From positions 1 to 43,125 of the forward strand of contig JALOOM010000058.1 of the NCBI GenBank assembly GCA_025454395.1: DNA of 43,125 nt, written 5' to 3'. Positions 1 to 7,167 of this stretch are shown here, piece after piece. The translations under genes and the position numbers were made by a program. The first letter of the stretch is position 1; every line of letters starts with the position of its first letter. The notes under the pieces were generated by a model. The model was not told the origin of the DNA and did no database searches. It saw only the letters and a program-made list of their open reading frames with translations. The DNA is from Elainella sp. Prado103. Lineage in GTDB: Bacteria > Cyanobacteriota > Cyanobacteriia > Elainellales > Elainellaceae.

Positions 1-655
1 GAGTCGCAGGGGGAGTCACAGAACTGGCAGGCTGATCAACCGATGGAAGCTGAGGTTGAACTGGCAATGGAATGTTGGAGGGTACAGGTAAGGGATCGAT
101 AACGGGTACAGGCGATCGAGCAGCCGGAGTTGCCCGATTAGAAAGAGCGGGGGCAGGAGTAAATTGAACTGGCGGGGGAAGCGGCTGGGACGTGTCGGAG
201 AGATCAAACTGCACACTCCAACTGGGAATGGGGGTTGCGCCTCGGAGAGCTGGATCAAGGGGTGAGACAGCCTCACTGGAATCGGCGGAATCTATATGGG
301 GTGCGTTAGGAACAATGGGGCGGGCAGGCACACCTCCATCAGGCATACCCTCATCCAATCCCCTTTCACTCTGATTCAGATCGGGCAGAGGAGGGGAGGG
401 GGGAGGGGGTAAGGCATTTGCTGCATTGTCCACTCCTACAGGGGCTTCACTGGCAATTGGTGGGATCGGTAACCGATCGGGACGGGGAGCAACGGCTGGC
501 CAATAACCATCAGATGATCGTTCCAGTTGAGTAGCAGCGATCGGTTCTGGGGTAACCACTCGATTGCCTGAAGTCCAAGCAGGAGAGGTAGCAAAGGCAG
601 GTTGGCTGCATAAAACAGTGGCCAACCCTGCGAAATAGACCAATATTTTTTTCAT
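1..655 (-). CDS. Pro-rich secreted protein, partial (C-terminus off the window)
   Basis: Open reading frame of at least 218 codons that starts at 655 and runs off the left edge, so its C-terminal part is unseen. The first 22 or so residues form a Sec-type signal peptide: KK, a hydrophobic stretch, then an A-F-A cleavage-like end. The rest is low-complexity and rich in Pro, Ala, Ser and Val, with no recognisable domain in the visible part. Its ATG overlaps the stop of the upstream lipoprotein gene (ATGA, 652-655), so the two are probably translationally coupled. Long Pro-rich secreted linkers of this kind often precede an envelope-binding or peptidase domain, but that is inference because the C-terminus is missing. 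Function unknown. Confidence 0.75.
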   Translation of the reverse strand, partial: MKKILVYFAGLATVLCSQPAFATSPAWTSGNRVVTPEPIAATQLERSSDGYWPAVAPRPDRLPIPPIASEAPVGVDNAANALPPPPSPPLPDLNQSERGLDEGMPDGGVPARPIVPNAPHIDSADSSEAVSPLDPALRGATPIPSWSVQFDLSDTSQPLPPPVQFTPAPALSNRATPAARSPVPVIDPLPVPSNIPLPVQPQLPSVDQPASSVTPPAT

Positions 656-1125
656 GATGGACTCAATAACTGTTCCAAAATCGATCGGGAAGGTTCAACC
701 AATGTCCAAGTTCCTTCTGGCAGCTTTCTAAGGGTGGCAAAGTGTAAATAGTCACCGGAGCCGATCGCCTGCCCCTGACGCACAGAGCCGAGACGCGGTT
801 GCTTGAGACCACAGAGGCGGAACAAATAAGCGGGGACTTCCGGGCTGGAAAACAGCACACAATCGGTGACATTAGGCTGGATTCGACCTGCAAAAGGCGC
901 ATATACTTTGCCACCCTTCAGATCGATCGAAATATCTCCTAACCCTGCGGCAATCCGATATGCACCGATCGCTTCTCCGGGCTGAAGTTGCCAAGATTGC
1001 TGAATTTGGATGGTGCGAACAGGCTCATTCACAGCCGGTGGTGCCACTGAACATCCGGCATGGGCTAATCCCAAACCCAATAGCATGATCGTGGATTTTC
1101 TACAGTTCCATCCCCACCGGCCCAT
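652..1125 (-). CDS. Lipoprotein with a degenerate LytM/M23-like domain
   Basis: 157 residues. The N-terminus has a hydrophobic segment ending in a lipobox, LAHAGC, with Cys at about residue 25, so an envelope lipoprotein is likely. Residues about 60-150 resemble the beta core of LytM/M23 endopeptidases: GDISID, then APFAGRI, then GQAIGSGDYLHFATLR, followed by a WTLVEPS end. In active M23 enzymes the last motif is HLHF and an upstream H-x(n)-D pair binds zinc. Here the first His of that motif is Tyr and no upstream His-Asp pair is visible, so it is probably catalytically dead, like EnvC-type regulators. It sits in an apparent operon and overlaps the next gene by four bases. The family assignment is by eye and only moderately sure. 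Confidence 0.75.
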   Translation of the reverse strand: MGRWGWNCRKSTIMLLGLGLAHAGCSVAPPAVNEPVRTIQIQQSWQLQPGEAIGAYRIAAGLGDISIDLKGGKVYAPFAGRIQPNVTDCVLFSSPEVPAYLFRLCGLKQPRLGSVRQGQAIGSGDYLHFATLRKLPEGTWTLVEPSRSILEQLLSPS

Positions 1126-1161
1126 GGTCTCGTCTATTCCTCATTGCAGGGGTTAACCCTC

Positions 1162-1197
1162 CATATATAGCACCATATATAGCACCCTATTTAGCAC
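1162..1197. repeat. 12-bp tandem repeat, 3 copies
   Basis: Three consecutive units of CATATATAGCAC (third copy CCTATTTAGCAC) in the about 100-bp spacer between the lipoprotein gene and the membrane-anchored protein gene. Confidence 0.85.
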
Positions 1198-1224
1198 TGG
1201 AACGCTGAGATGGAGCAGGGCAGC

Positions 1225-1623
1225 CTAGCGCAAAACACGAAATTGATACCCTGCGTATTCCTCACCCTCATAGAGCACAATCAGCCAGGTTTGAGGATCG
1301 AACGCCAGTTGGTATACCGATCGCTCAGCAGGCACACCGGCCCGCACTTCTAGAGGAGAGAGCATACAGTAGGGCATTTGCAAAATATTTTGCACAACGG
1401 TCTTGGTACCTCGCTCAGAGACGGTGAGAAAGGTGGCGAGCTGCTCCCGTGAAATAGCGGCTGTTGGCTGCACATCGCCCACACAATTTTCGGGTTGGCG
1501 ACGCTGTTCCATGGAGATGACTTCTCGCATATCCATGGTTAATCCAGCAATCACAGCAAGGGCACCACCCATTAAAAATAACCGCATTCCAATCTGTCGT
1601 TGAGGATCAAGTCGTTTCTTCAT
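1225..1623 (-). CDS. Conserved-looking single-pass membrane protein of unknown function
   Basis: 132 residues. It starts KKRLDPQRQ, then a hydrophobic segment at about residues 13-30 that should act as a membrane anchor, leaving a soluble extracytoplasmic domain of about 100 residues. That domain holds two Cys (in ENCVGD and PYCML) that could form a disulfide. The C-terminus is beta-rich (TWLIVLYEGEEYAGYQFRVLR). I do not recognise the family. Its start lies inside the 3' end of the 42-residue microprotein gene (17-nt overlap at 1607-1623), which supports co-transcription and coupling within the 3018-to-1 operon. Confidence 0.75.
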   Translation of the reverse strand: MKKRLDPQRQIGMRLFLMGGALAVIAGLTMDMREVISMEQRRQPENCVGDVQPTAAISREQLATFLTVSERGTKTVVQNILQMPYCMLSPLEVRAGVPAERSVYQLAFDPQTWLIVLYEGEEYAGYQFRVLR

Positions 1624-1735
1624 CGCGCCCTCCTTGCTTAGACTTGAGAGATGAGGTCACTTCAGCAGGTACCATTGAAGCGAAACAGGAAATGACGAAC
1701 AAAATCCAGGCAGCACCAAGTAATAAAGGGCTCAT
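1607..1735 (-). CDS. 42-residue membrane microprotein
   Basis: The frame stays open further upstream, but the natural start is the ATG at 1735. It forms an ATGA overlap with the stop of the upstream coiled-coil gene, and the residues before it read as antisense-like, Cys-rich shadow. The product has one hydrophobic helix (residues 3-21, LLLGAAWILFVISCFASMV) and a short charged tail ending GGRDEETT. It overlaps the downstream gene by 17 nt. Both overlaps suggest a genuine operon member, perhaps a small subunit of a membrane complex. No homologue is recalled, so the function is unknown. Confidence 0.6.
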   Translation of the reverse strand: MSPLLLGAAWILFVISCFASMVPAEVTSSLKSKQGGRDEETT

Positions 1736-3018
1736 AGTCTTCCTCCGAGTAATAGACCGATCATGATGGCAAACAGACGATAGCCCCAAGCAAATCCGAC
1801 ATGGGGTGTCAAGGTAGAACGATAAACAGCGAATAGGGCAGGTGTAATCATAATCAGAACACCAGGCAACCATAAAACAGGATAAATAGTGATGATGCTA
1901 TCTAGAACAACTCGAAGCACGGCAGCTCCGGCAATATGGAGCGCGATCGCTGGCAGAGAAACCGTGGTTTCCGAAAGCTCAATGGCACGAACACCACCTG
2001 AATGCAGATCAGATTTTTGGGAACGGGCGATCCGCGATGAGGTATCTCGTCGTCCTGACCCACGATCAGCTTGATGTCGGGCTGCCGATCGCCCGCGCCA
2101 GGGGAATCCTACCCATCTCAACAAGGCTCTTACCCCTCGCCAGGTGATCTGGAGGAGAGTACGCAGGAGAGCGCTGAGTAGACCGCCGATCGCGCCCACG
2201 GCACCCAGTCCAGTTAAGAAGAATTGCCAGATCGATCGAACGAGCTTGTGAATCACAGAAAACGGTAGTCGGAATCGTCTTGATCGAGCCATCGATGGAG
2301 GTTCTTCCATCTGCCAATCAATCAATCGAGTTGTCAGCAGTAATGTACCGTTATGATTTTGATCCACATAAGGAATCTCTGTGCTCGTATATTCACAGAT
2401 AGGCTCAAATTCCTGCTCAGAATCATTCTCCAGAGCTTGTTCAAACTGATCGGAAAGGGTGATCAACTCCTGAATCATTAATTCTTGCTGTTGGGACAGG
2501 GCATTAATCTGTTGAGCTTTGGCGGTCAGGAGTTGCTGCATTTGCGATCGATCCGTCAGTGGTAACCCAGTCGATCGGGATTGAGCATGAGGCTCCAGGG
2601 TGTCAGGATTGATCCAAGGGGTACTTGAAACGGGGGGACGAATGGGTGGCAAAGGAAAGCACTCGACAGTGCGCTGAGGCTTGTGCAGTGAGGAGGATGA
2701 GGATGACGGAGTGGTTTGGGAAGGAGCGGGAGGAATTGATGGACTTTCCGATCGCCGATCGGGTTTCTGATCTGCTTTTGGATCAGATGAACGGGCATGG
2801 GTTGGGGTGCGATGACTAACCTGAGGTGGGGAGTCAGCCTGGGGGTGTTCAGGAATCGTACGGCTACGGCTAATTTGTGGGGAGATCGGTGCGGTAATGG
2901 GAGGTGAACCGGGATGAGGTTCTAACAAAGTGACGGATCGCCGCGATTTTTCAGCGCGGATCGACTGAAGTTCGGCTTCAATAGCTTTGATTTCTGCTTG
3001 TGTTTGTTTCATAGCCAT
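1732..3018 (-). CDS. Coiled-coil, multi-pass membrane protein of unknown function
   Basis: 428 residues. Residues 1-25 form a short coiled coil (heptad-like Q/E/A/I). Residues 30-150 are a Pro/Ser-rich disordered linker with Ser runs. A second coiled coil follows around 155-200 (QQLLTAKAQQINALSQQQ and on). Hydrophobic segments lie near 255-300 and three more at about 355-425, so the C-terminus is embedded in the membrane and the N-terminus is probably cytoplasmic. It is the first gene of the minus-strand operon that continues through 1735, 1623, 1125 and 655. The architecture recalls scaffold or septum-type envelope proteins, but no family is recognised. An alternative start lies two codons in (3012). 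Confidence 0.8.
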   Translation of the reverse strand: MAMKQTQAEIKAIEAELQSIRAEKSRRSVTLLEPHPGSPPITAPISPQISRSRTIPEHPQADSPPQVSHRTPTHARSSDPKADQKPDRRSESPSIPPAPSQTTPSSSSSSLHKPQRTVECFPLPPIRPPVSSTPWINPDTLEPHAQSRSTGLPLTDRSQMQQLLTAKAQQINALSQQQELMIQELITLSDQFEQALENDSEQEFEPICEYTSTEIPYVDQNHNGTLLLTTRLIDWQMEEPPSMARSRRFRLPFSVIHKLVRSIWQFFLTGLGAVGAIGGLLSALLRTLLQITWRGVRALLRWVGFPWRGRSAARHQADRGSGRRDTSSRIARSQKSDLHSGGVRAIELSETTVSLPAIALHIAGAAVLRVVLDSIITIYPVLWLPGVLIMITPALFAVYRSTLTPHVGFAWGYRLFAIMIGLLLGGRL

Positions 3019-3097
3019 ACTTGCTTGAACGGGGACTGAGTTGGCAAGAATTGATGAACGATCCAGAATCGTTTTTGTTGTTATATCCAGGGTTTTT

Positions 3098-3180
3098 CAC
3101 AGGATGTTGGAGTCACAGGATGTTAGAGTCACAGGATGTTGGGGTCACAGGATGTTGAGGAACAGGATGTTGAGGAACAG
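3098..3180. repeat. 15/16-bp tandem repeat, about 5 copies
   Basis: Units of CACAGGATGTTGGAGT and variants: three 16-bp copies, then two 15-bp copies ending TGAGGA. Located 80 bp upstream of the coiled-coil membrane protein gene start. Confidence 0.9.
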
Positions 3181-3480
3181 ATGGGTAGCAGAAATTCCTC
3201 GGCCGGGGACTGAAAAGCAATGATTTGGGAAACTCCTGGACTAGGAACCCCAGGTGATTGATATAAATTCAGTACACTTGTACCAATCTTGCTTCAAATC
3301 CTAGCACAGATAGTTCTAATGTACTAGATCATTAGAAAAATTTTTTGGATCAGGGGAACTGAGGGTTGAGCCCTGATTGAATATGGGATTAAGTTGATGA
3401 ATTACCTCTGCAATCTCTCTGCAATCTCCCAGCTTCTGTAGTGATGCAAGTCATGAGGGGAAAAACCACCAGAATACCCA

Positions 3481-3581
3481 GTGTTATACCAATTCTTTGT
3501 GAAGCTGAGGAGACCCAGGGGCTTAAGCCCTTGGTCTGGCAAGCATTGATTCTACACAAGCTCATATTAAATTGGTATCAC
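3481..3581. mobile_element. MITE-like palindromic element (non-coding)
   Basis: Ends are imperfect inverted repeats: GTGTTATACCAATT at 3481-3494 and AATTGGTATCAC at 3570-3581. Inside lies a near-perfect dyad at 3511-3537 (AGACCCAGGGG...CCCTTGGTCT around CTTAAG). It has no coding capacity. Terminal ATACCAATT/AATTGGTAT and an internal hairpin are what a small non-autonomous element or dispersed palindrome would show. Only one copy is in the window, so mobility is inferred. Confidence 0.45.
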
Positions 3582-3703
3582 GAGGAGATAAAAGTCTTTG
3601 ATATCGAGGCTTTCACTGTCACGTTTATCGTTTTTTGTTTGCGTTTTATTTGCGATCGTCAAATATTGTATGAGGTATTGTTATCAACGTTCCTCATCTC
3701 GCT

Positions 3704-3886
3704 CTATTTGGATTTCTTCTGTGCTTTCCAGGTGCCACCATACTCATAAGCTGGGTTATTGGCTTTCAATCCAGGCAAACACCTAGTACAAACAAATTGC
3801 CAAGTCTGCTGCGAATTCTGCCGCACTCGAAACAATACCTGTTGTGGCTGATCACAAATCTGACAACATTTGTAGCGCGATCGCAT
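3704..3886 (-). CDS. Small Cys-rich putative zinc-ribbon protein
   Basis: 60 residues: MRSRYKCCQICDQ at the start, then CTRCLPG in the middle, with a conserved-looking end AYEYGGTWKAQKK. The CxxC...CxxC arrangement (residues 8-11 and about 33-36) predicts a single zinc ribbon. I recall short bacterial proteins with this CxxC/GGTWK layout as a conserved family of unknown function. A GAGG motif precedes the ATG by about six bases. It stands alone between the palindromic element and the PIN-TRAM gene. No role is assigned. Confidence 0.7.
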   Translation of the reverse strand: MRSRYKCCQICDQPQQVLFRVRQNSQQTWQFVCTRCLPGLKANNPAYEYGGTWKAQKKSK

Positions 3887-3993
3887 CCAATCCTCAGTCT
3901 TATCCAGTCTTGTCCTTTAAGCTATTTTTACTACTGTTGCTGCTGTTACGGTTGTTGCTGTCGTTGCTATTGTCACTATTGATTGCTTAACCT

Positions 3994-5073
3994 TCAAGCC
4001 ACTACCGATGCTTCTGGGCGGGCAAAGATCATCCGTCCGGCCGAAGTTTGCAGCGCACCAGTCACAATCACCACAACTTCATCCCCAATATATTGCCCAC
4101 CTTCTTCCACCACTACCATGGTGCCATCATCTAGGTAACCAACCCCCTGAGCGGGTTCCTTGCCCTGCTTCAAAATCTTGAGATCAATGCTGTCACCGGG
4201 TAGATAGGCCGGACGCATCGATTGGGCCAAATCGTTGATATTTAAGACCGTCACCTTTTGCAGGCTGGCAACCTTATTCAGGTTGTAATCATTGGTCAAT
4301 AGGGTGCCGTTGATTTCTTGCGCCAACCGCACCAATTTAGCATCTACCGTAGAAATATCCTCATAATCGGCTGGGTGAATGGCGATCCGTCCGGGAAAAG
4401 CTTCCTGAATTTGCTTGAGAATATCTAACCCTCGCCGACCCCGCACTCGTTTTTGATCATTTGAGGCATCCGCGACCCGCTGGAGTTCTTGCAATACAAA
4501 TTGGGGCACCAAAATTTGCCCTTCCAGAAATCCTGTCCGCAGCAATTCCTCAACTCGCCCGTCGATAATACAGCTTGTGTCAAGAATTTTGGTTGCCGCT
4601 GGTTTGAGAGTACCTTCTGCGACCAGCATGGTTTCTACGCTGTTCGGATTGATTAGTCGCAGTAAAGCTCGTCCGTGCGTATCAGCCAAATTGACACCGG
4701 AGAAGGCGAACATCACGCTGCCTAAGACGGCTGCCAAGGGCTTGATGAAGGCAAATTCGCGTGGGATCGGGAGTAGGAAAATGGGAGCCAGCATCAAGTT
4801 AGCCACCAATAGCCCCAGCACCAGACCGACCGATCGACTCAGTAACATATCCACTGGCATCTCGCGCACCTGTCGTTCAACGCGACGATAGCCTGTCTGA
4901 GCTACCAGACCGAGGACAAACCCAATTAAAGCTCCAAACCCGCCCGTTACAAAGCTCAAGCCTTCCAGATTGGTGACTTGCTCCAGCGTTTCAGTGGGCA
5001 GCAGATCGACACTGTAGAAGCCGATTCCTGCCCCTGCTATGATGAATGAAACGATAATGATGACATCTAGCAT
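3994..5073 (-). CDS. Membrane-anchored PIN-TRAM domain protein (YacL-like)
   Basis: 359 residues. The N-terminal third has four hydrophobic helices (about 3-22, 41-60, 82-103, 111-128). A PIN nuclease domain follows, starting ILDTSCIIDGR with acidic residues D165, E196, D244 and D262 in the expected spacing. The last 70 residues (about 290-350, YLPGDSIDLKIL...) form a TRAM RNA-binding domain. This is the Bacillus YacL architecture: a membrane-tethered PIN protein presumed to act on RNA. All four PIN acidic residues are present, so nuclease activity is plausible. The gene is divergent from hemW with about 350 bp between them. Product class is sure; substrate is unknown. Confidence 0.92.
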   Translation of the reverse strand: MLDVIIIVSFIIAGAGIGFYSVDLLPTETLEQVTNLEGLSFVTGGFGALIGFVLGLVAQTGYRRVERQVREMPVDMLLSRSVGLVLGLLVANLMLAPIFLLPIPREFAFIKPLAAVLGSVMFAFSGVNLADTHGRALLRLINPNSVETMLVAEGTLKPAATKILDTSCIIDGRVEELLRTGFLEGQILVPQFVLQELQRVADASNDQKRVRGRRGLDILKQIQEAFPGRIAIHPADYEDISTVDAKLVRLAQEINGTLLTNDYNLNKVASLQKVTVLNINDLAQSMRPAYLPGDSIDLKILKQGKEPAQGVGYLDDGTMVVVEEGGQYIGDEVVVIVTGALQTSAGRMIFARPEASVVA

Positions 5074-5427
5074 GACTTGAACCCATGGTGGAGTGGGAGC
5101 AATCCCAGGACGGGATCGAGATCCATGCCGAGCAAGACTTCACCAGAAACTGGAATGAGGTTAACCTCTCTGCCAGTTCGATCGATTCCGGTTAGTACCG
5201 ATACCAATTGGGTCGATGCTATGGGGATCAATCCAGGGGACGGGTGATACGGCGTACAGCCTGACTCAGCAGTGTGATCGGCTCAGCCTTATTATATCCT
5301 TCCTGGATCGGATGCGGTCTGTTGCCCATTATCTGCCCATCATTCGGCTCATTCCGGCTTATTCCAGCTCATTACGGATTTGTTTTGGATTCTGGTTGAT
5401 ATGTCTGCTGAGTTATCTGGTGAGTTA
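5074..5427. other. Divergent intergenic region, PIN-TRAM / hemW
   Basis: About 350 bp that must hold promoters for both flanking genes. I see no strong hexamers, terminator or RNA gene. Small direct repeats (TTCCGGCTTATTCCAGCTCATT-like) occur near 5350-5372. Confidence 0.5.
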
Positions 5428-6843
5428 ATGGTTGGCTGGCCTCTGGCGGCCTATGTCCATATTCCCTTTTGTCGGCGACGCTGCTTCTATTGCGACTTCC
5501 CAATCTCTGTTGTGGGCGATCGACCTCCGCTATCTCAGCCCGATGGGTCGCGGCAGTTTGGTTCTATTGCCGCCTATGTAGAGGTTTTACAACAGGAAAT
5601 TCAAGCTGTTCGTGCAGCGATGCGGACTGGATGTCCTTCTAACCCGGCCAGTATTGACCCAGCCAGTATTGACCCAGCCAGTATTGACCCGGCCAGTATT
5701 GACCCGGCCAGTATTAATTCGACCAGTCCTCACCGATCGCTCAATTCTTCCTTAAGGGCAGCCCATCCCCCGTTGCAAACCGTCTTCTTTGGGGGAGGCA
5801 CCCCATCGTTGCTGACAGTCAACCAACTTGACCAAATTTTACAGCAGCTCGATCGCAGTTTTGGGATTGCGGCTGATGCTGAAATTTCCATGGAGATCGA
5901 TCCCGGCACGTTTGATCGAGAACGCTTACAAGGCTATCGATCGGCGGGGATCAATCGGGTCAGTTTGGGGGTTCAGGCGTTTCAAACCCATTTACTGCAA
6001 GCTTGTGGGCGTACCCACACCCGATCGGATATCGAACAGGCAGTCCGGTTGATTGAACAGGTGGGATTGACGAACTTTAGCCTGGATTTAATTTCTGGCT
6101 TGCCGCACCAAACCCTGGAGGATTGGCAAGCATCTTTGACGGCCGCCATTCAGTTGGCTCCTCCCCATTTGTCGATTTACGATCTCACGGTGGAAGCAGG
6201 AACCGCGTTCGATCGGTGGTATCAGGCTGGGGTGCAGCCATTACCGACCGATCAGCAAACAGCCACCATGTACCGCATGGCACAACAAAGCCTGACTGCG
6301 GCAGGATATCAGCACTATGAGGTCTCCAATTATGCTCAACCGGGCTTCCAGTGTCGTCACAATCGGGTCTATTGGCAAAACCAACCCTATTATGGATTTG
6401 GCATGGGTGCGGCCAGTTATGTGCAGCACCAGCGGTTTACCCGTCCTCGCAAACGATCGGACTATTACGATTGGGTACAAGCGTTTCAAACCTCTGGTCA
6501 AATTGATTGTCCGGTCACCCCAGCCGCAGAGCAACTGCTAGATACCCTGATGTTGGGGCTGCGCTTAGCAGAAGGCCTAAATATCGGCACTTTGATCGAT
6601 CGATTTGGTTTTGCCACGGTGCAGCAATTGCTCTTAGTGCTAGAACCCTATGTAGCCAAAGGTTGGGTGATTTTTCGCGATCCAACCCAGGAGCTACCAG
6701 CGTCGATCGAGCAGCTGGAGACTCTGGGGTTAGCGAGGCTGGAACACCGATCGATCGCCCTGTCCGATCCGGAAGGGTTTCTGTTTTCTAATCAGGTGCT
6801 GGCAGATTTATTTGAGCAATTTGATTTGAGCAGTTTGATTTGA
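5428..6843 (+). CDS. hemW: HemW-type radical SAM heme chaperone
   Basis: Radical SAM protein of the HemN/HemW family. The AYVHIPFC start is followed by C-x3-C-x2-C (CRRRCFYC) for the 4Fe-4S cluster, then FFGGGTPS, EIDPGTF, NRVSLGVQAFQ, a DLISGLPHQT strand, and the C-terminal HemN-like winged helix. The CxxxCxxC-DF form without the extra N-terminal Cys of true HemN points to HemW, which hands heme to target proteins. HemN activity cannot be excluded by eye. I chose ATG 5428 because it has GGTGAG four bases upstream and begins just before the first strand; 5401 or 5380 are possible. The 471 residues exceed the usual 380-400, partly because of a 15-bp repeat insertion near residue 72. Confidence 0.9.
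   Translation: MVGWPLAAYVHIPFCRRRCFYCDFPISVVGDRPPLSQPDGSRQFGSIAAYVEVLQQEIQAVRAAMRTGCPSNPASIDPASIDPASIDPASIDPASINSTSPHRSLNSSLRAAHPPLQTVFFGGGTPSLLTVNQLDQILQQLDRSFGIAADAEISMEIDPGTFDRERLQGYRSAGINRVSLGVQAFQTHLLQACGRTHTRSDIEQAVRLIEQVGLTNFSLDLISGLPHQTLEDWQASLTAAIQLAPPHLSIYDLTVEAGTAFDRWYQAGVQPLPTDQQTATMYRMAQQSLTAAGYQHYEVSNYAQPGFQCRHNRVYWQNQPYYGFGMGAASYVQHQRFTRPRKRSDYYDWVQAFQTSGQIDCPVTPAAEQLLDTLMLGLRLAEGLNIGTLIDRFGFATVQQLLLVLEPYVAKGWVIFRDPTQELPASIEQLETLGLARLEHRSIALSDPEGFLFSNQVLADLFEQFDLSSLI
5644..5718 (+). repeat. In-frame 15-bp repeat in hemW (5 copies of PASID)
   Basis: Five tandem copies of CCGGCCAGTATTGAC (variants CCA; last unit ends AAT) encode PASID four times and PASIN once. The repeat lies in an N-terminal loop between the radical SAM Cys motif and the GGGTPS strand, where extra length should be tolerated. 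Confidence 0.95.
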
Positions 6844-6866
6844 GCAATTTGATTTGAGCAATTCGA
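6811..6866. repeat. 14-bp tandem repeat spanning the hemW stop codon
   Basis: Four units of TTTGAGCAATTTGA. Because 14 is not a multiple of 3, each copy is read in a new frame, and the hemW TGA (6841-6843) falls in copy three. Confidence 0.92.
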
Positions 6867-7167
6867 TCCCAACTTGCCCCCTGGATCAATTGATCAATCT
6901 GACCCCTGAATCAATCTGACCCCTGGATTTAGCCAGAGTAGCCAGAGTCAGGCAGGAACCGCATTTTCCGATCAAACTTTGAGAGAACCGCAACTCTCAT
7001 GGTTTACCCCTCTGCCTTCCCCATTTTTAGATAACTTTTAGGCTAACGGTAGTACAAAATACAGAAATCTCAAGAAACCTGCATATTCTGTCGCAGTTTG
7101 CAAAGCCACTTCCGACTCAGATTTGGTAGTCTAACTTTAATAAGTCTTAAGAAAGGGTGAAGAAGCA
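6844..7167. other. Spacer hemW to guaB3
   Basis: 324 bp. The left part is repeat-derived: the 14-bp array, a 17-bp duplication at 6893-6926, and a 9-bp duplication AGCCAGAGT at 6931-6948. The right part should carry the guaB3 promoter; an AT-rich stretch precedes the SD-like GAAAGGG near 7151. No gene is seen. Confidence 0.6.
6893..6926. repeat. 17-bp duplication
   Basis: Two adjacent copies of ATCAATCTGACCCCTGA (second ends GG) downstream of hemW. Confidence 0.85.

Larger units (their letters stand above)
3019..3703. other. 685-bp spacer with minisatellite and MITE-like element
   Basis: No convincing gene. It holds the 3098-3180 tandem repeat, the palindromic element at 3481-3581, and AT-rich sequence around 3300-3360. 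The promoter of the operon starting at 3018 should lie in its left part, but no clear hexamers stand out. Confidence 0.6.

Noticed and set aside
3441-3749. 102-codon plus-strand frame
   Set aside because: Covers the palindromic element and is antisense to the end of the zinc-ribbon gene; no coding signature.
5428-6843. True coproporphyrinogen dehydrogenase HemN
   Set aside because: Lacks the longer N-terminus and extra Cys pattern of HemN; HemW fits better.
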